Notes: generated by a model from the sequence alone, not told the origin. Shown: positions 1 through 9,405, numbered from the stretch's first letter. The stretch is DNA of 64,000 bases from JAZKHE01 sp040385525 (GCA_040385525.1 JAZKHE010000002.1:930001-994000); one strand, 5' to 3'. A program made the numbers and translations.

Positions 1-309
1 AATTTTACAGAACAAAATAATTTGAGTAACAAAGAATTTTTAAAATCAGGAAAATCGATTCCAGGTACTTTGGCTCGTATATATTCTATAAACGAAGATA
101 ATAATGGCGAACTGTGGATAGGAACTGTAGATACAGGTGTTTGGCGATACAATGGAAACAAATTAAGCAATTATACAAAAGAAAACGGACTAACAAGTAA
201 TGCAATAAATACCATTTATAAAAATAAAAAAGGTGAGCTTTTGTTTGCCACAGATAACGATGGGATTTGCAAATTTAACGGAGTGTTTTTTACGAGATTT
301 GTTTTGTAA
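1..309 (+). CDS. C-terminal end of a two-component-type (Reg_prop) beta-propeller protein, truncated by the window edge
   Basis: The frame is open from base 1 to the TAA at 307-309, so the gene begins to the left. The visible 102 residues carry two propeller blades of the Reg_prop type, with cores NGELWIGTVDTGVWRYNG and KGELLFATDNDGICKFNG (the G-x-L-W-x-G-T-x-x-x-G pattern followed by aromatic residues). In Bacteroidota such propellers form the periplasmic sensor part of hybrid two-component systems or stand in secreted proteins. The protein ends right after the last blade, so no kinase or T9SS domain follows here; anything of that kind would have to lie upstream. The TTG at 22 is only an internal codon. 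It converges on the SdpI-like gene with 5 bases between the stop codons. Confidence 0.7.
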   Translation, partial: NFTEQNNLSNKEFLKSGKSIPGTLARIYSINEDNNGELWIGTVDTGVWRYNGNKLSNYTKENGLTSNAINTIYKNKKGELLFATDNDGICKFNGVFFTRFVL

Positions 310-314
310 AATTT

Positions 315-662
315 TCACTTCATTCGCTTTAATTTTCGTTCTGTTAAAATAATGGTTAGTAATGCAATTAAAATAGTTAAACCAACTGCAATTAAAGGAA
401 ATGGTTGTTTTGATAAATCAATATAAAAAATCAGTACAAAATAAATTGGCGCAATAGCCAAACTCGATAATACCAAAACCCTTGCAGAATAAGCGTTAGC
501 AATATTCCAGTTTTCAATCGATTTCATTGATTTGGGTGTGCGGTAACCATACCAATGGTTAATTTTTTTTGGTGAAAATATCCAAACAATTATTCCTGTT
601 ACGATTAAAATGCCAAACAAAAGTAACCCAAAACCAATTGCATTTTTTAAATCGGTACCCAT
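315..662 (-). CDS. SdpI/YhfL-family small membrane protein
   Basis: A 115-residue protein with three predicted membrane helices (about residues 9-31, 62-81 and 88-106). Between the first two lies the family signature N-H-W-Y-G-Y-R-T-x-x-S-M-K-S-x-x-x-W (about 35-52), which is typical of the SdpI/YhfL family. SdpI of Bacillus gives immunity to the SdpC toxin, but most members outside Firmicutes have no assigned role, so immunity is not inferred here. It lies 10 bases downstream of the retropepsin-like gene on the same strand and is probably cotranscribed with it. The ATG at 660-662 is a clean start. Confidence 0.75.
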   Translation of the reverse strand: MGTDLKNAIGFGLLLFGILIVTGIIVWIFSPKKINHWYGYRTPKSMKSIENWNIANAYSARVLVLSSLAIAPIYFVLIFYIDLSKQPFPLIAVGLTILIALLTIILTERKLKRMK

Positions 663-672
663 TGTTTTTAAA

Positions 673-1095
673 TTATTTGTTCAACAATAAAATATTTTTT
701 TTAAAGTTAATTTCGGCTTGGTATTTTACTAAAATATCGGCGCCAATTATTCCATCAATTCTTGGTAATTTTAATTGTTTGTAATGTTGGTTAGGCACAC
801 TTAAATCTATTAATACAGTATCTAGTTTTTTTACTACTAATTTACCTATTTTAATTTTTTTTAAGCGTGATAAATTATGGCTTAAACTCGATGTGCCTAC
901 ACCAACAGCATTCATTTCGCCTGGCGATTTTACTTTAAAATTAAATTTTGTAGCTACGCTAACATCAAACACTGAGTTAGATGCGCCCGTATCTAGCAAC
1001 AGCCAACATTTTTTATCGTTTATTTTAGCTTTCAGAAAAAAGTGAAAGCCAGTATCGCTCATTTTTTTGCAGTATAATTTTATTTTGTAGTTCAT
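673..1095 (-). CDS. Retropepsin-like (clan AA) aspartic protease
   Basis: A 140-residue single-domain protein. The catalytic motif L-L-L-D-T-G-A-S-N-S is at residues 32-41 (active D35), and the second hallmark, I-I-G-A-D-I-L, lies near residue 116; both fit pepsin-like proteases that work as homodimers. No signal peptide or membrane segment is visible, so the protein looks cytoplasmic, although Bacteroidota homologues are sometimes exported. The substrate is unknown. It starts at the ATG at 1093-1095, is followed after 10 bases by the SdpI-like gene, and is divergent from the vWA-like protein gene. Confidence 0.75.
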   Translation of the reverse strand: MNYKIKLYCKKMSDTGFHFFLKAKINDKKCWLLLDTGASNSVFDVSVATKFNFKVKSPGEMNAVGVGTSSLSHNLSRLKKIKIGKLVVKKLDTVLIDLSVPNQHYKQLKLPRIDGIIGADILVKYQAEINFKKNILLLNK

Positions 1096-1198
1096 TCCGT
1101 TTTTTAATCTTAAAATAATGTGTTAATTTAACAGAATAAATCTACAAACAATTAAAGCAAAAGCGCAACATATTTTTAATTTCAATAAAAAATTACTT

Positions 1199-3259
1199 TT
1201 GGTAAGTTTGTTGCTTTTACCTTTTTATACTTTTTCGCAAAACGATATTGATAGAACTTGTTTTAAAAATGATGTTTTAAACAATCCCGAAAAAAACAAC
1301 GAATTACTTGAAGCTATTTTTAAAAAAATAGAATTGCCTAAAGTGTCTATCGATACCAATGCAACAGCAATTTTTTTAGAAAACGGGTATTCAAAATATA
1401 AAATTTTAAATCCTAAATCGTGGCTCGATAATAAAAGCAAAGGTATCCCAACCGAAATTGATATTATTTTTACCAAGTATCCAAAAGACAAGGAGTTTTG
1501 GCAAATTAATTATAGTCAATTACTCTCAAATCGTTTGCAGGCTTTGTTTGCTTTAGATCCAAGCTTAAATGATAATCGTATTACGTGGCGCATGGTGTTG
1601 CAAACCGAGTGCGATAACGAAGCGCAAGCAAAAAAATTACCGCATGGTTTTATTATAAAAATGATGCCCGAAAAAGATGATCCTGCAGCTGATGCAAAAC
1701 AAGATTCATCTTATTTTCAGCGCCAAACACAAAAGGTTTTAAATTTTATAAAACAACAAGGTACTGGTGTAGATTCTAGCGTGCTTAAAATTTTTGATCG
1801 TCACCCCGAGTGGAACAACTCTTTGGTGGTAATGGATTGGACAGGTAGTATGTATAAGTATGGAGCAACAGCTGTGCTTTGGCATACGCTTCATCAAAAC
1901 CAAAGTGGTATAAAATATTTTGTTTTTTTTAACGATGGTGACGATAAAAAAAGTGAAGAAAAACAAATTGGCAACACAGGTGGAATTTACGGAACCGAAT
2001 CAAAATATTTAACACGCGTAATAAATTTGTTTTATACTGTAATGGCAAAAGGTAGCGGTGGCGATACCCCCGAAAACAACATTGAAGCTGTACTAACAGG
2101 ACAAGCTTTATTTCCAAATTTTAAAGAATTAATTTTAATTGCAGATAACAAAGCATGTATAAAGGATTATCGTTTAATTGATTCGTTAAAAGTTCCTGTA
2201 AAAGTTATTTTGTGCGGAACAGAAAACGGAATTAATCCGCAATACATAAATTTAGCTTACAAAACTAAAGGTTCAATTCATACTATTGAGGAAGATATTT
2301 ACGAAATGATTGCCCAAACTCCAGGTAGCACATTTACCTTAAACGGCGTGGAATACGAGCTAAATGAGTTCGATCATTTTGAGCCTTCAAAAGCCGAAAT
2401 GGCAAATAATTATACGTGCGATGAATACTATTCTGATGAGTACATCGATTTTAAAAATAAAATGAAACAGGATAGTTTGTACTTTAAAAAACTAAAAACT
2501 AAAACCGAAAATTTTATTTATTACCATGGTGGAATAAAAGATTCGATGGTATACAAATTTTTTCGGCAGCATAACGAAATTACAGATGCTTTAGTAATTA
2601 GCGATTTTACCAAAGGCATGTATAATTATAGTGCACAAAGTGTTTTGTATCACATTATGCACTTAAACAAAAGCAACATTAAATATTTTACTTTGTTTAA
2701 TGATGGAGATGCAAAACGCGAACGAAAGAAAAAGTTGGGTGCAGCTGGTGGCGTTTACATTGACGAATCAAAAAAAATCCAGAAAGTAGTTAATTCCTTG
2801 TATCGCATTCCTGCCAAAGGAAATGGTGGCGACAACGAAGATAATTTAGTAGAAGCTATAAACAAAAGCACAAAAAAGTTTAATAACTATCGGAGCATTG
2901 TTGTAATAGCCGATAATAATTCTTGCATACGCGATTTTCAATTGTTAGATACAACTAGAACTAACATTCATATTTTATTGTGTCAAACACAAAAGGGAGT
3001 AAATCCACAGTTTTTAAATTTAGCAGATAAGTTAAATGCTAAACTCTATTTTTCGTATAACGACAAACCTATAGAACTTAGAAAATTAAATTCGTTTTCG
3101 CACAATGGCTATAACTACCAACGCAACAAATTGGGCTATTTTGAATATGTTAAAACAAAACAAAGTGCCGATTTGCCTTATAACTGCGACAAATACTACT
3201 CAAACGAGTATTATAAATATCAAAAAAAGGCAAAATCAATTTTTGAACGAATTTTTTAG
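1199..3259 (+). CDS. Secreted protein with two tandem von Willebrand A-like halves; start codon uncertain
   Basis: The protein has about 686 residues. Two homologous halves (about 190-400 and 445-655) each hold a hydrophobic strand plus acidic motif (D213-W-T-G-S217; D469-F-T-K-G473), F-F/L-F-N-D-G-D, G-G-x-Y-x-x-E-S-K, a conserved G-x-G-G-D (D289, D545), I-A-D-N and a closing Y-x-C-D-x-Y-Y-S-x-E-Y motif. The order resembles a metal-binding vWA fold; the first copy keeps a D-x-T-x-S MIDAS-like motif and the second has lost the last Ser. A signal peptide is obvious (K-K-L-L-L-V-S-L-L-L-L...F-S-Q), but there is no ATG in frame: the first codon counted here is TTG 1199, while the two lysines lie upstream of it. 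A -7-like TATTTTTA lies at 1171-1178. The family is not one I can name. Confidence 0.6.
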   Translation: MVSLLLLPFYTFSQNDIDRTCFKNDVLNNPEKNNELLEAIFKKIELPKVSIDTNATAIFLENGYSKYKILNPKSWLDNKSKGIPTEIDIIFTKYPKDKEFWQINYSQLLSNRLQALFALDPSLNDNRITWRMVLQTECDNEAQAKKLPHGFIIKMMPEKDDPAADAKQDSSYFQRQTQKVLNFIKQQGTGVDSSVLKIFDRHPEWNNSLVVMDWTGSMYKYGATAVLWHTLHQNQSGIKYFVFFNDGDDKKSEEKQIGNTGGIYGTESKYLTRVINLFYTVMAKGSGGDTPENNIEAVLTGQALFPNFKELILIADNKACIKDYRLIDSLKVPVKVILCGTENGINPQYINLAYKTKGSIHTIEEDIYEMIAQTPGSTFTLNGVEYELNEFDHFEPSKAEMANNYTCDEYYSDEYIDFKNKMKQDSLYFKKLKTKTENFIYYHGGIKDSMVYKFFRQHNEITDALVISDFTKGMYNYSAQSVLYHIMHLNKSNIKYFTLFNDGDAKRERKKKLGAAGGVYIDESKKIQKVVNSLYRIPAKGNGGDNEDNLVEAINKSTKKFNNYRSIVVIADNNSCIRDFQLLDTTRTNIHILLCQTQKGVNPQFLNLADKLNAKLYFSYNDKPIELRKLNSFSHNGYNYQRNKLGYFEYVKTKQSADLPYNCDKYYSNEYYKYQKKAKSIFERIF

Positions 3260-3328
3260 GTAGTTAATAAGTCCTTTTTTTGTGGAAAACTAAGCCTGTT
3301 TTTCACCCCAATTCTAAACAAATACATT

Positions 3329-3336
3329 TATATTTG
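3329..3336 (+). promoter_or_regulatory. Promoter -7 element upstream of dnaX
   Basis: TATATTTG matches the Bacteroidota -7 consensus TAnnTTTG exactly and lies 16 nt before the dnaX ATG. No convincing TTTG is seen about 19 nt further upstream, so this is a half-supported promoter. Confidence 0.45.
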
Positions 3337-3352
3337 CTCTCCTTCATAGTAA

Positions 3353-5101
3353 ATGGAAAATTTTGTAGTATCGGCTCGTAAGTATCGTCCCGCCACGTTT
3401 AACACAGTGGTTGGTCAGGCGCATATTACCAATACACTAAAAAATGCCATGAAAAACAATCATTTGGCGCAAGCCTTTTTGTTTTGTGGGCCCAGAGGTG
3501 TAGGAAAAACAACATGTGCACGTATTTTAGCAAAAACGATTAACTGCACTAGCCGTACCGAAAATACAGAAGCTTGTGATACTTGCGAATCTTGTTTGTC
3601 GTTTAACAGCGGGCAATCGCTTAACGTTTATGAGTTAGATGCTGCGTCAAACAACTCTGTTGATGATATTAGAAGTTTAATTGAACAAGTGCGCTATGCA
3701 CCACAGTTAGGCGCTTACAAAGTGTATGTAATTGATGAGGTGCATATGTTGTCGCAAGCAGCTTTTAATGCTTTTCTTAAAACATTAGAAGAACCGCCAA
3801 AACATGCCATTTTTATATTAGCAACTACTGAGAAACATAAAATAATTCCAACTATTTTATCGCGTTGCCAGATATTCGATTTTAATAGAATTAGAATAGA
3901 AGATATTGCTTCGCACTTAGCGTTTATTGCTAAAAGTGAAGGAGTAGATGCCGAAATAGATGCCTTGCACATAATTGCGCAAAAGGCAGATGGTGCTTTG
4001 CGCGACGCTTGTTCAATTTTCGATCAAATAGTAAGTTTTGCAGGAAACACAGTTACTTACAAAGCCGTAATTGAAAACTTAAATATTTTAGATTACGATT
4101 ATTATTTTAAAGTTGTAGATTTTCTTTTAAAAGAAGATGTAACCAATATCTTGCTTTTGTTTAACGAGATTTTACAAAATGGTTTTGATGGACATAATTT
4201 TATTAATGGTTTAGCACAACATTTACGTAATCTTTTGGTAAGTAAAGACGAAGCTACAGTTGAATTATTAGAAGTTGGATCGAACATAAAAGAAAAATAC
4301 AAAGAACAGCAAAGAGCGTGCTCATTACACTTTTTAATAAATGCCTTAAACATTTGTACTAAATCCGATTATCAGTACAAAAGCAGTAAAAATCAACGTT
4401 TGTTGGTGGAGTTGGCCTTGCTCCAAATAGCTACAGCTAACAGTTTGCTTGCTCAGCAGGCCGAAAAAAAAAATGACATAAGTGAACAAAAACAGGCTTC
4501 AACTCCTGTTTCAAACACGCCTCAAAGTCCTATGCCTTCAATAGTTCCGAGGGTAGAAGAGAAAAAAGAAAGCACTTACGATACGCAAACGTTAATGTCT
4601 ACCACACAACCTGTTTTAACGGGTAAATTGGGTTTAGGTAGCAAAACATTTAGCAAATCAATCAATTCAATTTTAAATCCCGAAAAAAAGGAAGAGGCTG
4701 CTCAAACGCCTTCTGCTTTGATTGCCGAAATTAAAAATGAATTTACGCAAGAGCAGCTAAACACTGCTTGGAAAGATTTTGCTGAAACTATAAAAGATAT
4801 AAAACCAAGTTTATATAGTACTTTAAGTGCAAGTCTACCTGTTTTACAGGTCAATTTTTTAATTGAATTTTCGGTGGTGAGCCAAATGCAAGCCGACGAT
4901 GTGTTCGCTATTAAAGAAAAAATGATAGAGTATTTGCGAAATCAATTAAATAACAATATTTTTAGGATTGAAACAAAAGTTGATAATACAATACAAGAAG
5001 TAAAAGCGTATACAAATGCTGATAAAGTAAAAAAAATGTTAGAGATAAATCCGAATGTAAAAAAATTAATTCAGGATTTTGATTTAGATATCGGCTATTA
5101 A
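3353..5101 (+). CDS. dnaX: DNA polymerase III subunit gamma/tau
   Basis: This is the clamp-loader ATPase (582 residues), which opens and loads the beta clamp and, in its tau form, tethers the polymerase core. Walker A is G-P-R-G-V-G-K-T at 46-53. The zinc-binding cysteines are C65, C75, C78 and C81, Walker B/DEVH is near 127-131, and the SRC arginine-finger motif is at 170-172. The AAA+ and collar domains end near residue 365. They are followed by a Lys/Pro/Ser-rich linker and a weakly conserved C-terminal domain. An A10 run at codons 371-374, exactly at the collar/linker border, offers a slippage route to a short gamma form (see the separate entry). The ATG at 3353 fits the family N-terminus. 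The M16 peptidase gene follows after 36 bases. Confidence 0.95.
   Translation: MENFVVSARKYRPATFNTVVGQAHITNTLKNAMKNNHLAQAFLFCGPRGVGKTTCARILAKTINCTSRTENTEACDTCESCLSFNSGQSLNVYELDAASNNSVDDIRSLIEQVRYAPQLGAYKVYVIDEVHMLSQAAFNAFLKTLEEPPKHAIFILATTEKHKIIPTILSRCQIFDFNRIRIEDIASHLAFIAKSEGVDAEIDALHIIAQKADGALRDACSIFDQIVSFAGNTVTYKAVIENLNILDYDYYFKVVDFLLKEDVTNILLLFNEILQNGFDGHNFINGLAQHLRNLLVSKDEATVELLEVGSNIKEKYKEQQRACSLHFLINALNICTKSDYQYKSSKNQRLLVELALLQIATANSLLAQQAEKKNDISEQKQASTPVSNTPQSPMPSIVPRVEEKKESTYDTQTLMSTTQPVLTGKLGLGSKTFSKSINSILNPEKKEEAAQTPSALIAEIKNEFTQEQLNTAWKDFAETIKDIKPSLYSTLSASLPVLQVNFLIEFSVVSQMQADDVFAIKEKMIEYLRNQLNNNIFRIETKVDNTIQEVKAYTNADKVKKMLEINPNVKKLIQDFDLDIGY
4464..4476 (+). promoter_or_regulatory. 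Candidate slippage/frameshift site in dnaX (A10 run followed by TGA)
   Basis: Ten adenines (4464-4473) sit in codons 371-374. If one A is added to the transcript, or the ribosome slips by -1, the next codon is TGA (4474-4476), giving a 374-residue protein. If one A is lost, or the ribosome slips by +1, translation stops at TAA 4479-4481. A weak 7-bp hairpin (arms 4490-4496 and 4505-4511) lies downstream. Slippage in dnaX is established in E. coli (ribosomal) and Thermus (transcriptional); for this organism it is an inference. Confidence 0.5.
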
Positions 5102-5137
5102 AAAATGAACCAAACAAATAATTATATATAAAGTAAA

Positions 5138-8116
5138 ATGAAAAAAACATTTAAAAATTTATTTGTAGTTGTTATCTCATTAGCAACATTACAAGTAAGT
5201 GCACAAAAAACAAATACGGTAAAAGCTGGCGAAGGTAAAGGTAATGCTGGTTCAGGAAGAGCAGCTTCTGATGAGTTGCCTTACATTAATTTACCAATGG
5301 CTCCTGGCGACCCTTTAAATACACGCATGTATAAATTGCAAAATGGATTAATGGTTTACATCGCTCCAAATAAATTAGAGCCACGTATTCAAACTTTTGT
5401 TGCCGTTAGAACAGGAAGTAAAAACGACCCCGCTGATGCAACAGGTTTAGCACACTATTTAGAGCATATGTTATTTAAAGGTTCTGATAAGTACGGATCG
5501 TTAGATTTTGCAAAAGAGAAAAAAGAATTAAACTTAATTGAGAGTTTATACGAAACGTATCGCTCAACAAAAAACGAAGACGATAGAAAAAAAATCTATC
5601 ACCAAATTGATAGCGTTTCTGGAGTAGCTGCAAAATATGCTATTGCAAACGAGTATGATAAAATGATGGCAGGCATTGGCGCATCAGGAACTAACGCTTT
5701 TACTTCTTTTGATCAAACTGTTTATGTAAACGAAATACCATCTAATCAATTAGACAATTGGTTGGCGATTGAAGCAGAACGTTTTCGTAATCCACAAATG
5801 CGTATTTTTCACACAGAGTTAGAAGCAGTTTACGAAGAAAAAAATCGTTCGTTAGACGAAGATGGCGATAAACAATTTGAAAAATTATTTGAATTATTGT
5901 TTCCAAAACATCCATACGGAACACAAACTACAATTGGTACAATTGAGCATTTAAAAAATCCATCAATCAAAAAAATTCTTGATTACTACAACACCTATTA
6001 TGTTCCAAACAACATGGCAATTTGTATTGCAGGCGATGTAAATCCAGATGAAGCAATTAAAAAAATTGAAGCTAAATTAGGCTACATGCAAACAAAAGCA
6101 GTTCCAGTTTTAAAACCATTTGTTTCGCCACCATTAACTTCTGTTCAATCGGCAGATGTTGTTGGACCAAATCCAGAAAATGTAATGTTTGCTTACAAAG
6201 TTTCTAATAGTCAGCAAGACAGAGATATGTTAGAACTTTTAGGAACAATTATGAACAACGGAACTGCTGGTATTATAGATTTGAATTTAATTCAAAAACA
6301 AAAAGTGCTTACAGCTTACGCTGATCCTTATTTTCCGAACGATTATTCAATTTTGTTTTTAGGAGCTGAACCAAAACAAGGTCAGTCTTTAGATGAATGC
6401 AGAAACTTATTGTTAGATCAATTAGATAAAGTTAAAAAAGGTGAGTTTCCAGATTGGTTAATTAAAGCAGCTGTAAACGATTTAAAACTAAGAAAAATTA
6501 ATCGCTACGAAAGAAACAGTGGCATTGCAATGGCACAGGTTGACGCTTTTGTGAAAAATGAAAAATGGGAAGATCAAGTAAATCAAATTTACCGTTTAGG
6601 AAAAATAACTAAACAACAATTGATGGATTTTGCTACTAAAAATTTTGGAAATAATTATGCAATTGTTTACAAACGAATTGGCGAAGACAAAAATTTAACC
6701 AAAGTTGTAAAGCCCGAAATTACTCCAGTTGAAGTTAATCGCGATGCTCAATCACCTTTCTTAAAATCAATTTTAGAAAGTAAACCAACTGCTATTGAAC
6801 CTGAGTATATTGATTTTGAAAATGATATTCAAAAAGCAAAAATAAACAACGAAATTCCATTAACCTGCATTAAAAATACAAACAACGATTTGTTTAGTTT
6901 GTATTATGTTTGGGATATGGGAACTAATCACAATAAAAAAATTGGATTAGCAATTGATTATTTACAATATTTAGGAACATCAAAAATGTCGCCAGAAGAA
7001 GTAAAACAAGAGTTTTATAAAATTGGTTGTCGCTTAAGTGTCTTTAACTCAAAAGACAAAGTGTATGTAATGTTAAATGGTTTATCAGAAAATGCTGATA
7101 AAGCTATTGCATTAATGGAACAATTATTTAGTGATGCAAAACCAGAAAAAGATGCGCTTAAAGGATTAGTTGAAGATAATTTAAAAGCACGTAACGATGC
7201 TAAATTAGATAAGAACACAATTCTAAATTCAGCAATGATAGATTACGCAAAATATGGCAACACAACTCCTTTTAAAAATGTGTTAACAGAAAAAGAAATG
7301 CGCGATATTAAAGGTTCTGAATTAGTCGATATTATAAAAGAACTAAATTCGTATCCACACAAAATTATGTATTATGGACCTAATGCATTAACACAAATTG
7401 GTGGCGTATTAAATGCGAATCATAAAGTTGCTAGTCCATTAAAAGCTTTGCCAGCAGAAACAAAATTTGAAGAGCTAACTAATGCAAAAACAAAAGTTTA
7501 TGTTGTAGATTTTGATATGAAACAAGCAGAAATAATGATGATTTCTAAAGGGAAAAAATACGATGCACAATTAGAAGTTTCGAGTACAATATTTAACGAA
7601 TATTTTGGTGGAAATATGTCTTCAATTGTTTTTCAAACTTTGAGAGAATCAAAAGCATTAGCCTATTCTTGCTTTGCTCGTTATGCTTACGCTTCAGAAA
7701 AAGAAAAATCTAATTACATGGTTGCTTACATTGGTAGTCAAGCTGATAAATTGCCTGAAGCAATGAAATCAATGACAGAATTGTTAACTGATTTACCAAA
7801 ATCTGAAAACATGTTTGCCAATTCCTTAGAGGCAATTCAACAACGAATTAGAACAGAACGCATAACAAAAGCTGATATTTTATTTTACTACGATAAAGCT
7901 CAAAAATTAGGCTGGAAAAACGATATACGTCAAGATGTATTTGAGTTATCTAAAAAAATTACGTTTAACGATATTAATGAGTTTCAAAAACAAAACATTA
8001 AAGGAGTTAATTACAACATTATGGTTTTAGGTAAAAAAGAAGGCTTAGACATTAAATCTCTTGAGAAATATGGACCAGTTCAGTTTTTAAAATTAGAAGA
8101 TATTTTTGGCTATTAA
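5138..8116 (+). CDS. Periplasmic M16-family zinc metallopeptidase, two-half (pitrilysin/PqqL-like) form
   Basis: A 992-residue protein with a signal peptide (M-K-K-T-F-K-N-L-F-V..., cleavage after S-A-Q, about residue 23). The inverted zinc motif H-Y-L-E-H (106-110) lies in A-H-Y-L-E-H-M-L-F-K-G, and the third ligand is probably a glutamate of the E-L-E-A-V-Y-E-E-K-N-R stretch (227-237). A charged helical insert separates the two, longer than in classic M16 enzymes. The second half (from about 540) has the M16 inactive-domain fold and a late F-x-x-L-R-E-S-x-A-L-A-Y-S motif. Family members degrade peptides in a clamshell chamber. It lies 36 bases after dnaX and 53 bases before icd, all in the same direction; no separate promoter was recognised. 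Confidence 0.88.
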   Translation: MKKTFKNLFVVVISLATLQVSAQKTNTVKAGEGKGNAGSGRAASDELPYINLPMAPGDPLNTRMYKLQNGLMVYIAPNKLEPRIQTFVAVRTGSKNDPADATGLAHYLEHMLFKGSDKYGSLDFAKEKKELNLIESLYETYRSTKNEDDRKKIYHQIDSVSGVAAKYAIANEYDKMMAGIGASGTNAFTSFDQTVYVNEIPSNQLDNWLAIEAERFRNPQMRIFHTELEAVYEEKNRSLDEDGDKQFEKLFELLFPKHPYGTQTTIGTIEHLKNPSIKKILDYYNTYYVPNNMAICIAGDVNPDEAIKKIEAKLGYMQTKAVPVLKPFVSPPLTSVQSADVVGPNPENVMFAYKVSNSQQDRDMLELLGTIMNNGTAGIIDLNLIQKQKVLTAYADPYFPNDYSILFLGAEPKQGQSLDECRNLLLDQLDKVKKGEFPDWLIKAAVNDLKLRKINRYERNSGIAMAQVDAFVKNEKWEDQVNQIYRLGKITKQQLMDFATKNFGNNYAIVYKRIGEDKNLTKVVKPEITPVEVNRDAQSPFLKSILESKPTAIEPEYIDFENDIQKAKINNEIPLTCIKNTNNDLFSLYYVWDMGTNHNKKIGLAIDYLQYLGTSKMSPEEVKQEFYKIGCRLSVFNSKDKVYVMLNGLSENADKAIALMEQLFSDAKPEKDALKGLVEDNLKARNDAKLDKNTILNSAMIDYAKYGNTTPFKNVLTEKEMRDIKGSELVDIIKELNSYPHKIMYYGPNALTQIGGVLNANHKVASPLKALPAETKFEELTNAKTKVYVVDFDMKQAEIMMISKGKKYDAQLEVSSTIFNEYFGGNMSSIVFQTLRESKALAYSCFARYAYASEKEKSNYMVAYIGSQADKLPEAMKSMTELLTDLPKSENMFANSLEAIQQRIRTERITKADILFYYDKAQKLGWKNDIRQDVFELSKKITFNDINEFQKQNIKGVNYNIMVLGKKEGLDIKSLEKYGPVQFLKLEDIFGY

Positions 8117-8169
8117 AAAAGAAAACACAATTTTTGTAATATTAAACCTTAGCAACAATTAATTAAATT

Positions 8170-9405
8170 ATGGCAATCACTAAAATTAAAGTAGCCAATC
8201 CAGTAGTAGAATTGGATGGCGATGAAATGACAAGAATTATTTGGAAATTTATTAAAGACAAATTAATTCTTCCTTATTTAGATGTAGATGTAAAATACTA
8301 CGATTTAGGAATGGAATATCGTGATGCTACAAACGATCAAGTTACTATTGATGCTGCAGAAGCAATTAAAAAATACGGAGTAGGTATTAAATGTGCTACA
8401 ATTACTCCAGACGAAGCTCGTGTGCAAGAGTTTAAGTTAAAACAAATGTGGAAATCGCCAAACGGAACTATTCGTAATATTTTGGATGGAACTGTTTTTC
8501 GCGAACCAATTGTTTGTAGCAATGTACCGCGTTTAGTATCAAACTGGACAGCACCAATTATTGTTGGTCGTCACGCATTTGGCGATCAATACAAAGCAAC
8601 AGATTTTATTGTTCCTGGAAAAGGAAAATTAACAATGAAATTTGAAGGCGAAGATGGAAAAGTAATTGAGCACGAAATTTACCAATTTAAAGGTGCTGGT
8701 GTTGCAATGGGAATGTACAATGTAGAAGATTCAATTCGTGGTTTTGCGCACTCTTGTTTTAACGTTGCATTAAACAAAAAATGGCCTTTGTACTTATCTA
8801 CAAAAAACACCATTTTAAAAAAATATGATGGTTTCTTTAAAGATATTTTTCAAGAAATTTATGAAAAAGATTACAAGTCGAAATTTGAAGCTGCAGGTAT
8901 TGTATACGAGCACCGTTTAATTGATGATATGGTTGCAAGTGCATTAAAATGGAATGGAAATTTTGTTTGGGCTTGTAAAAATTATGATGGCGATGTGCAA
9001 TCAGATTCAGTTGCGCAAGGTTTCGGATCGTTAGGTTTAATGACTTCCGTTTTAATTACTCCAGACGGGAAAATTATGGAAGCTGAAGCAGCTCACGGAA
9101 CTGTTACACGTCACTTTAGAGATCATCAAGCTGGCAAACCAACATCAACAAATCCAATTGCATCAATTTTTGCTTGGACTCGTGGTTTAGAGTTTCGTGG
9201 TAAATTAGATGGCAATGCAGAATTACAAAAATTTTGTAAAGCATTAGAAGAAGTTTGTGTTGAAACTGTAGAAAGTGGAAAAATGACTAAAGATTTAGCT
9301 GTTTGTGTACACGGAAACAAAGTTAAGTTAGGCGAACATTACCTAAACACGCAAGACTTTTTAGATGCGATAGATAGCAATCTTAAAAAGAAATTAGGTT
9401 ACTAA
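8170..9405 (+). CDS. icd: NADP-dependent isocitrate dehydrogenase, homodimeric (eukaryote-like) type
   Basis: It oxidises isocitrate to 2-oxoglutarate with CO2 release and NADPH formation in the TCA cycle. At 411 residues it matches the homodimeric class also found in mitochondria and cytosol of eukaryotes, rather than the E. coli Icd class. The diagnostic substrate loop K-S-P-N-G-T-I-R-N-I-L-D-G-T-V-F-R-E (95-112), the V-E-L-D-G-D-E-M-T-R start (13-22), and the N-A-D-P-site stretch A-A-H-G-T-V-T-R-H near 308 are all present. It starts at the ATG at 8170 and ends in a strong terminator 5 bases past the stop codon. Confidence 0.96.
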   Translation: MAITKIKVANPVVELDGDEMTRIIWKFIKDKLILPYLDVDVKYYDLGMEYRDATNDQVTIDAAEAIKKYGVGIKCATITPDEARVQEFKLKQMWKSPNGTIRNILDGTVFREPIVCSNVPRLVSNWTAPIIVGRHAFGDQYKATDFIVPGKGKLTMKFEGEDGKVIEHEIYQFKGAGVAMGMYNVEDSIRGFAHSCFNVALNKKWPLYLSTKNTILKKYDGFFKDIFQEIYEKDYKSKFEAAGIVYEHRLIDDMVASALKWNGNFVWACKNYDGDVQSDSVAQGFGSLGLMTSVLITPDGKIMEAEAAHGTVTRHFRDHQAGKPTSTNPIASIFAWTRGLEFRGKLDGNAELQKFCKALEEVCVETVESGKMTKDLAVCVHGNKVKLGEHYLNTQDFLDAIDSNLKKKLGY

